From: Streptomyces sp. CB00455
GTDB taxonomy: Bacteria > Actinomycetota > Actinomycetes > Streptomycetales > Streptomycetaceae
Direction of reading: 5' to 3'
Assembly: GCF_001905445.1 (NCBI RefSeq)
Contig: NZ_LIVQ01000008.1
Span: 1 to 64,000 of the forward strand
Length of the DNA: 64,000 nt
Shown piece by piece: positions 53,359 through 61,400 of this stretch. The position numbers and the translations under genes were made by a program. The stretch's first letter is position 1. The number at the start of each line of letters is the position of its first letter. The notes under the pieces were generated by a model. The model did no database searches. It was not told the DNA's origin and saw only the letters and a list, made by a program, of their open reading frames with translations.

Positions 53359-53532
53359 TCGGCATGCGGGCGGCGTGTCAGAGGAGTGCGGCGCCTGCGG
53401 TGCGACCGGCACACCGGTTTCGGGTCACTGGTTCGGCCCAGTGCCCGTAACGGGCGGGCCGTTTCGGCGGTTGTGGGGTGCGTCGTCCGAGCTGGATTCC
53501 TCCGGCAAATTGTGAGAGCCAAGGAGATTTTG

Positions 53533-53820
53533 ATGTTCCGTGTCACCAAGGCCGTAGCCGTGACCGCCGCCGCTGGTGCCGTCCTGGCAGGCGGGGCCGG
53601 CATGGCCGCCGCCGACGCCACCGCCGAAGGCGCCGCCGTCGGCTCCCCCGGCGTCCTGTCCGGCAACGTCCTCCAGGTCCCCATCCACATCCCGGTCAAC
53701 ATCTGCGGCAACACCATCAACGCCGTCGGCCTCCTCAACCCCGCCTTCGGCAACACCTGCATCAACGCCAGCGGGCACAACGACAGCCACTACAAGGGCC
53801 AGCAGCACGGCGAATACTGA
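53533..53820 (+). CDS. short chaplin
   Basis: The 95-residue product has a signal peptide (MFRVTKAVAVTAAAGAVLAG, then GAGMAAADA) and one chaplin domain: GSPGVLSGNVLQVPIHIPVN, ICGNTINAVGLLNPAFGNTC, with the two conserved cysteines at 58 and 76. There is no sortase motif, so it is a secreted short chaplin, a surface-active amyloid protein of aerial hyphae. The hydrophilic tail (NASGHNDSHYKGQQHGEY) after the domain is longer than in most short chaplins. AAGGAG precedes the ATG. Confidence 0.93.
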   Translation: MFRVTKAVAVTAAAGAVLAGGAGMAAADATAEGAAVGSPGVLSGNVLQVPIHIPVNICGNTINAVGLLNPAFGNTCINASGHNDSHYKGQQHGEY

Positions 53821-53933
53821 CACCACCAGGCCAGCCCTGGACCCGGCACGCTTCCAGCGCGCCGGGTCCAGCACCGTCTGAACCAGCCGCAGCACACAGC
53901 CCGGTACCGATCCGCCTCCCCTCATATTCCAAG

Positions 53934-54018
53934 GGCAGGCCAGCTTCCGTACCGGGCTGTGCGCTGCAGTTCCCGCAATGAACGAAACGGCTCCGCCCTC
54001 GATAAGGGGGAGCCGTTT
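53934..54018. repeat. dispersed repeat B, copy 2, ending in a terminator hairpin
   Basis: Matches 45572-45657. The 53985-54018 part pairs AAACGGCTCC with GGAGCCGTTT and serves as terminator for the minus-strand GlsB-type gene ending at 54042. Confidence 0.75.
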
Positions 54019-54041
54019 GCCGTATGCGATTGGCTGCGTGG

Positions 54042-54323
54042 TCAGGCGTGGCTGTGGTGGTGGCGCTTGTTGCCGGTGACCAGACGGTAGACAGCGAGGA
54101 GGATAACGGAGCCGATGATGGCGGCGATCCAGGTGGAGAGGTCGAAGAAGCCGTCGATGGAGTCAACGCCGAAGATGACCTTGCCGAGCCAGCCGCCGAG
54201 CAGGCCGCCCGCGATGCCGATGAGCATGGTGATGATGATGCCGCCCGGGTCCTTGCCCGGCATGATCGCCTTCGCGATGAGGCCCGCGAGCAGCCCTATG
54301 AGAATCCAAGCCAGAATGCCCAT
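54042..54323 (-). CDS. GlsB/YeaQ/YmgE-family stress membrane protein
   Basis: The 93-residue product has the transglycosylase-associated (YeaQ) pattern: MGILAWILIGLLAGLIAKAI, then MPGKDPGGIIITMLIGIAGG, LLGGWLGKVIFG and a last segment IAAIIGSVILLAVYRLV, with a His-rich tail (KRHHHSHA). Three membrane segments. The ATG at 54323 has GGAGAC upstream; CGTTTGAAAACG, a partial palindrome, lies 60-70 bases upstream. Confidence 0.92.
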   Translation of the reverse strand: MGILAWILIGLLAGLIAKAIMPGKDPGGIIITMLIGIAGGLLGGWLGKVIFGVDSIDGFFDLSTWIAAIIGSVILLAVYRLVTGNKRHHHSHA

Positions 54324-54879
54324 GACGCGTCTCCTACCTCTGTGTATAAAGCTTGTGTCAGTAATCGTCTGCACCGCGCATACGTTTTCAAACGTGCCAC
54401 TCTTCGGCTCCGCCGCCCGCCACGGCAGACAACGTGAGGCAAGCCCTTCGCTCCCGCGCTCTGGGAGCAGCCGGCTCTCCCCCACCGGGGCCGGGGCCTC
54501 CACGGCGCCGGCGAGGTGAGTGAAGCCCTCGGCGGCCTCGCTGGGCCGGTCAGCCCAGCCGTCTCCCCACCACAGGCGCTCGGAGAGGGTGCAGAGCGCG
54601 GGATGGACGGTCCGTCGCTGGTGATGGTCCATAGGGCATGGCACAGCACCACCGAGGCGACTTCCGTGCCTGCTGGCCGGGAGGGCCGGCGGCGCGTACA
54701 ACCGCCAGGCCGGCTTGCCCGCGCCAGCAGCGCAGTGTGCCGTCAACAGCCTTCCGGCGTGCCAGCTGGAGTGGAAGCGCCTCGCAGCGGGGGCAAGCAC
54801 TCTCGCGGCGGCCAATGTCGCTTCGTGGTCGGACAGGTCTTTGCGTGCGAGGCGCAGTCGGCTGCGGAGCGGGAGCGCG
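54324..54879. other. gap without a supported gene
   Basis: Apart from the promoter side of the GlsB-type gene, the frames here are low-complexity and mutually inconsistent. I see no RNA gene, IS end or clear homology. Confidence 0.4.
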
Positions 54880-55130
54880 GCGGGGCGGGCGGCGGGCGGC
54901 GGGCGGCGGGCGGCGGGCGGCGGGCGGCCAAGAGTTGTTGTCCGGGCTTGACCAGGGTGATCGCGAAGGTGCTGAGGTAGTCACGGGCCTTGCCTGACGT
55001 CACTGGGTATTCGGAGCTGGCGAGACAGTACGTCGGTGATCGTCAGCAGGGCGCTTTTGCCGCGGCGGGAGTCGCCGGTGACGATGTCGAGGCCGCCGGG
55101 CTTGAAGGGCACCGTGCTTGTCGCGACAGT
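54880..55130 (-). pseudogene. DUF3732-type ATPase fragment, frameshifted
   Basis: It reads VPFKPGGLDIVTGDSRRGKS, ALLTITDVL with a Walker A (GDSRRGKS), then after a frame change DYLSTFAITLVKPGQQLLAA and RRPPP. These are the opening strands of DUF3732 proteins. The rest is missing, and the sequence dissolves into a heptanucleotide repeat that would encode AARRPPP units. Confidence 0.55.
54883..54928. repeat. heptanucleotide tandem repeat
   Basis: About six units of GGGCGGC at the decayed end of the DUF3732 fragment. It resembles the GGACGGC repeat at 49813, and both sit at the edge of a broken gene. Confidence 0.8.
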
Positions 55131-55189
55131 GGGTCCTCGACCCGAGGTGAGCCGGGGGAATCGCGATACTCCGTTCTGCCCGTACACCC

Positions 55190-55383
55190 ATGTGGCCGCT
55201 GTTGGGCTTCGAAGGGGTCGAGACGCTGTCCGACAACGCCGCGATGCTGCGCTCCGCAGAGGGCAACGGCTTCGTCCGCGAGGGCTGCTGCGCTCCTCGG
55301 CCTGGGGCGCGTTCATGGACGACGTGCTGCTCGGGCTTCTCGCCCAGGACTGGAAGCCGGACGCGAAGGGCAAGGCCGCCTGA
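55190..55383 (+). pseudogene. GNAT acetyltransferase C-terminal remnant, frameshifted
   Basis: The pieces read LSDNAAMLRSAEGNGFVREG and, one frame over, LLRSSAWGAFMDDVLLGLLA then QDWKPDAKGKAA-stop. This is the last helix and strands of a RimJ-type GNAT enzyme (N-x-A-x-x-x-x-x-x-x-GF-x-x-EG-x-x-R). The acetyl-CoA site is missing. Confidence 0.6.
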
Positions 55384-55388
55384 GGGAC

Positions 55389-55422
55389 GGGGCGCCGTAC
55401 TGGGGGATCAGTACGGCGCCCC
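55389..55422. terminator. terminator at the end of the PKS gene
   Basis: GGGGCGCCGTACT pairs perfectly with AGTACGGCGCCCC over 13 bp with an 8-base loop, 21 bases past the PKS stop. Confidence 0.85.
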
Positions 55423-55443
55423 GCTGCCCCGGCCGCCGGCGGT

Positions 55444-58400
55444 TCAGGCGGGGGTCGCGCTCAGCTGCTCGACGACGAGGTCGGCCAGCACCTGCGGTGT
55501 CGGGCACTCGTAGAGCAGATCCGCGGGCCACTCCAAGCCGGTCAACCGGGTCAGGTGGTCGCGCAGTTCGAGTGCGGTGACCGAGGTCAGGCCCATGTCG
55601 AAGAACTCGCCCTCGGCGTCGATCTCGGACGCGGACCCGTACCCGAGGACGGCGGCCGCGAGGCCCCGCACACCGCCGAGCACGACCTCCGCCCACTCTG
55701 CGCGCGGCAGTCCCTCGAGGGCGGCCCTGAGTTCGAAGTCCTCGGGCTGCGGACCGCCGGGCTCCGGCTCGGGCTCGGGCTTCGGCTCGGGGTCCGGCTC
55801 CGGCGTGGGTTCGGGTTCCGGCGTGGGTTCGGGTTCCGGCTTCGGCTCGTGCTCGGGTTCGCGCTCCAGCTCGGGTTCCGGCTGGGGCTCGGGCTTCGGC
55901 GTGCGGGCCGTCGCCTCTTCTGCGGTCGTCTCCGACTCCGCGGCCGGCGCGGGGTGCGTGACGTGCGCGGCGTCCAGGAGGCGAACGGCCGTCTCCTCGG
56001 TGGACATGGCCCGACACAGCCCGCTCACCGCCGCCCTCGGGTCGAGGTCCGGGTGGACCGCCACGGCGAGCGAGGCTCCTGCTTCCCGCACGGCCTCCCC
56101 CACCGACACGACGGCCATCAGCGGCGCCGTCACGTCCTCGAACCCGCTGCCGGCCCGGACGATCGCCGCCGTGAGCCGTACGGTCCCCTCCGCACCCCCG
56201 AACTCCATTGTCCCGGGCGGGCGGTCGGCACCGCCGGCCACCAGACAGCGCGCCCCCGACGCGAGCACGGCGTCGACGGTCGCCGCGGTGAGCGCGTCCG
56301 CCGGGCCCGCCACCAGGACGTCCCCCTCGGGACGCCACACGCCGGTCCGGCCCAGCGGCTCGTAGGCGCGTACGAACATGCCGTCGGGCTCGATCCGGGT
56401 CTCCCGGTACCCCTCGGCGACGGCCGCGCACAGGCGGCTGCGCGCGGGCGCGTCGAGCTCCTTCGGGAGGGTCACGGCGTGGTCGCAGGCGGGCTCCACG
56501 GCGCCGTCGTCGACGAGAGCCCACCGGGGCACCCCCGCCTCGGCGACCGGCTCGGTCCCGGGCAGGGCCACCACGAGGTCCGGGCGCCCGGCACCGCCCG
56601 AGCGGACCCGGGCCCCGTGCCGGACCAGGGCGCCCGCGACCGCGTCGGCCAGGTCCTCGTCGCCCGGGCGGGGGGCGAGCAGCAGGACGTCGTACGCGAG
56701 CTCGGGGGCGGGGCCGTCCGGCACCCGCTTCCACCGCGCCCCCTCCAGGACCGGCGCCGCCGCCCCGGAGCGCAGTCGGCCGAGGGCGTCGAGCACCTGG
56801 GCCGGTGTCTCGTCGCCCTGCAGGTTCAGCAGGTCTAGGGCGGCGCCGAGGTCTGCGCTCTCGACGGCCGACCAGAACGGATCGAGGGCGGGCGCCCGCT
56901 CCCCCGCCTCGGGCACGGGCAGGGGCTCCGGCGCGGCCTGCGCCACGACGGCCGGCTCCGGCCAGTAACGGCGTTCTTGGAAGGCATACTTCGGAAGCCG
57001 CACCGGGGTCGTCGGCCGCCCGGCGTGGACGGCCGCCCAGTCCACCTCCACTCCGTAGGTGTGCAGGAGCCCCAAGGCCTCGACGGCGGTGCGCACGTCG
57101 TCGCGGTCGCGGCGCAGCAGTGAGACGGGGCGCACCGGGTGGCCGGGCAGGCACGTTTCGACGGCCGGGGCGAGGACGGTGTCGGGCCCCAGTTCCAGGA
57201 AGGCCGTGGCTCCGTTGCCGTGGGCCCGGCGGACGGCGTCGAAGAAGCGCACAGTGCCGCGCAGCTGGTCCACCCAGTAGTCGGGGGTGTCCATCGCGTG
57301 GGCGGTGCTGACGGTGGAGACGACCGGGATTGCGGGCCGTCCGAAGCGGACCTCGGCGGCGGCCGCCCGGAACTCGGCGAGCACCGGGTCGACATGGGGC
57401 GAGTGGAAGGCGACGTCCACGTGCAGCCGGCGCGTGCGGTGCCCGCGCTCCGAGAGCTCCCGGGCCGCGGAGAGGACCTCCTCCTCGTCCCCGGACAGGA
57501 CCACCGACCGGGGGCCGATGACGGCGGCGATTCCCAGACGGTCGCCCCGGCCGTCCAGAACGGCGATGACTTCCTCCTCGGACGCCCCTACGGCCACCGT
57601 CGCTCCCCCTGCGGGCAGTTCGCCGAGGACCCGGCCGCGGAGGGCAACGAGGGCGGCGGCGTCGGCGAGGGGCATCAGGCCCGAGACGCAGGCTGCCGAG
57701 AGCTCGCCGATGGAGTGCCCGATCAGGGAGTCGGGGGTGACGCCCCAGCTCGACAGCAGCCGGAACTGGGCGACTTGGAGGGCGAACAGGGCCGGCTCGG
57801 TGTATTGGGTGCGGTCCAGCAGTCCCTCCCGCTCGAAGACCGCTTCGCGCAGCGGGGTGTCGAGCCGGAAATGCGCGGACACCTCGTCGAAGGCCTGCGC
57901 GTACACGGGGAAGGTCTCGTACAGGCCCTTTCCCATCGCGGGGAGCTGGCTGCCCTGCCCGGTGAAGAGCAGGGTGAGCCGCTGCCCGGCGGCGCGCGCC
58001 CGGCGCAGGCCGTCGGCCGTGCCGTCGGATGCCAGGGCCGCGAGGGCGGCGCGCCGCTGCCGTGCGTCGGCGCCGGTCACCATGGCCCGGTGGCGGTGGG
58101 CGGCCCGGGTGGTGGACAGGGCCCGCGCCACGGCGGGTAGGTCGGCGGTGTCCGACTCCAGCAGCCGCCCGGCCTGGCCGCGCAGGGCCTGCTCGGATCG
58201 CGCCGACAGCAGCCAGGGCACGCCGTCCAGTGCGGGCAGCGGCTCCGGGGCGTCCTCGGGGTGCGGTGCCTGCTCGATCAGCACGTGCACGTTGGTGCCG
58301 CTGATGCCGAAGGAGGAGACTCCCATGCGGCGCGGCCCGGTCTCCTCGGGCCATGGTTGTGCCCGGTCCAGCAGCGCGATGTCGCCGGCGGTCCAGTCGA

Positions 58401-61400
58401 CGTGCGGGGAGGGCTCGTCGATGTGCAGGCTCCGGGGCAGCAGGCCGTTGCGGATGGACAGGACCGCCTTGATCACTCCCGCGATGCCGGCGGCCGCCTG
58501 GACGTGGCCCACGTTTGATTTCAGCGAGCCGAGCAGCAGCGGGGCAGGCCGGTCCTGGCCGTAGACCGCGAGGAGCGCCTGCGCCTCGATGGGGTCGCCG
58601 AGGGACGTGCCGGTGCCGTGCGCCTCGACGGCGGCGACGTCGGCGGGGAGCAGGCCGGCCGCGGCGAGCGCCGCGCGCATCACCTTCTCCTGGGCTGCGC
58701 CGTTGGGGGCGGTGAGGCCGTTGCTGGCGCCGTCGGAGTTGAGGGCGCTGCCGCGCAGTACGGCCAGCACTTCGTGCCCTTGGGCGCGGGCTCGGGAGAG
58801 GCGTTCGACGAGCACCACTCCGGCGCCCTCGCCCAGTGCGGTGCCGTCGGCCGCGGCGGCGAAGGGCTTGCACCGTCCGTCGGCGGCCAGTCCGCGCTGG
58901 CGGCTGAACTCGACGAAGGGCACCGGTGTGGACAGTACGGTCACCCCGCCGGCGAGCGCGAGGTCGCACTCCCCCGCCCGTACCGCCTGGGCGGCGAGGT
59001 GCAGGGCGGTCAGCGAGGAGGAGCAGGCCGTGTCGACGGTGACGGTCGGGCCTTCCAGCCCGTACGTGTAGGCGACCCGTCCGGACAGGACGCCGCCGCC
59101 GACGCCCGGGGCGAGGAAGCCCTCGGCGGCGGCGTTCTCCAGGAGGCGGCCGTAGTCCTGGTACATGGCGCCCACGAACACGCCGGTCCGGGTGCCGCGC
59201 AGTGAGGCCGGGTCGATGCCGGCGTCCTCGCAGGCCTCCCAGACGGTTTCCAGCAGGATCCTTTGCTGCGGGTCCATGGCGACGGCCTCGCGGGGCGCCA
59301 CCCCGAAGAAAGCGGCGTCGAAGGCGGTGGCGTCGGCCATGAAGCCGCCGTGCCGCGTGTAGGTGGTGCCGGGGGCGGCCGGGTCGGGGTCGTAGAGGCG
59401 CTCCAGGGGCCAGCCCCGGTCGTCGGGGAACGGGCCGATGCCGTCGCGTTCGGAGACCAGCATCTCCCAGAGGTCGTCGGGTGTGCGGACGCCGCCGGGG
59501 AGCCTGCATCCGAGGCCGACGAGGACGACGGGGTCGTCCGCGTCGCCGGCCGGGGCGCGTACCGCGGGAGCGGCCGCCGGGGCCGTGCCCGCGAGGAGTT
59601 CGTCCAGGTGGCGGGCGACCGCCGCGGGGTTGGGATGGCTGAAGACCAGGGTGGCCGGCAGGCGCAGCCCCGTGGCTCCGGCGAGCCGGTTGCGCAGCTC
59701 GACGGCGGCGAGCGAGCCGAAACCGGCGTCCTTGAAGGCCCTGCCGGGGTCGACCGCCTCCGGCGAGGCGTGTCCTAGGACGGCGGCGGTGTGCCCGACG
59801 ACCAGCTCGAGCAGGGTGCGCAGGCGCTCGGTGGGGGTCTTGCCGGCGAGGCGGGCGGCCAGTTCGGAGACGGCGGCGCCGCCCCCGAGCGCGGCGGTGC
59901 GGCGCGCCGGTTTCCCGGACAGGTCGCGCAGCGGCGCGGGGACGTCCTCACCTTGCGCCCGCAGGGCGCCCGGGTCGAGCCGGATCGGGGCGAGCACCGG
60001 CTCGTCCGAGGCCAGGGCGGCGTCCAGGGCGGCGAGGGCGTCCGCGGTCGGTAGCGGGTGGAAGCCGGAACGGCCCAGGCGGGCACGGTCGATGCCGTCC
60101 GTCATGCCGCTGGTGGCGTCCCACAGGCCCCAGGCCAGGGAGATCCCGGGCAGGCCCTCGGCGTGGCGGCGGCGGGCCAGGGCGTCGAGGCCGGCGTTGG
60201 CGGCGGCGTAGTTGGCCTGGCCTAGGCCGCCGAGGAGGCCCACGGCCGAGGAGAACAGCACCAGGCGTGCCTGGGGCAGCAGTTCGTGGAGATGGAGCGC
60301 CGCGTCGAGCTTCGCCCCCAGCACGCGGTCGAGGCGTTCGGGGGTCAGCCCGGTCACCAACCCGTCGTCGAGGACGCCGGCGGCGTGGACGACGGTCGTG
60401 AAGGAGGCTCCGCCGGCCAGTACTGCGAGGGCGGCACGGTCGGTGACGTCGCAGGCGACGGCCCGGACCTGGGCTCCGGCCCCGGTCAGTTCCTCCGTGA
60501 GGGCGGCCATGCCGGGTGCCTCGGAGCCGCGTCGGCCGGCCAGCACCAGGTCGCGTACGCCGTGTGCCTGGACGAGGTGCCGGGCGACGAGCTGCCCCAG
60601 GGTGCCGGAAGCACCGGTCACCAGGGTCCTGCCGAGCTCGCCGGGCCCCGCCGGAGCGGGGCGGGCGCGGACCAGCCGGGGAACGGTCGCGGTCCCGGAC
60701 GTCAGGGTGAGCTGGGGCTCGTCCGTGGCGAGGGCGGCGGGGATCGCGGCGAGGGTGGTTTCGTCGAGGTCGGCAAGGTCCAGCACCCGGAAGCTGTCGG
60801 GGTGTTCGAGCTGGGCGGACCGTACGAGGCCCGCGACGGCGGCTTCCGCGACGTCGTGGTGGACCCGGCGGGTGACGAAGACGAGCATGGACTCCGCGTG
60901 GCTCTCGTCCGCCAGCCAGTCGTGGACGAGGGTGAGCGCGCCGCGCACGGCCTCTGAAGGCGCGCCGGGCGGAACCGGTACCAGGACGTGGCGCGCAGGT
61001 TCCCGGCTGGGATGCTTTCCCAGCTGCCGGGCGAGTTCCGGGTCGGGTACGGCGTAGTCCTCGGCTCCGTCGCCGGGCAGGGGCCGGGTCACCTGGACGG
61101 GGCGCAGCAGGTCGCCCCGGTCGGGACGGTCGAGGGCGCCCGCCGGAAGCTCGCGGAGCACAAGGGTGTCGACCGAGGCGACGGGTGCCCCGGTGGTGTC
61201 GGTGAGGGTGAGGCGGACTGCGTCGGGGCCCGCGGCGGACAGGGTCACGCGCACGGTGTCGGCGCCCGCGGCGTGGAAGCGCAGGCCCTGCCATTCGAAG
61301 GGCACCGCCGGGCGGCGGCCGTCGCCCGTGGTGAGGAACCCGCCGAGGGCGACGGGGTGCAGGCACGCGTCGAGCAGGGCCGGGTGGAGGGTGAACGCGC

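Noticed and set aside
49813..54928. CRISPR array
   Set aside because: The short tandem units have no spacers and no cas genes are present.
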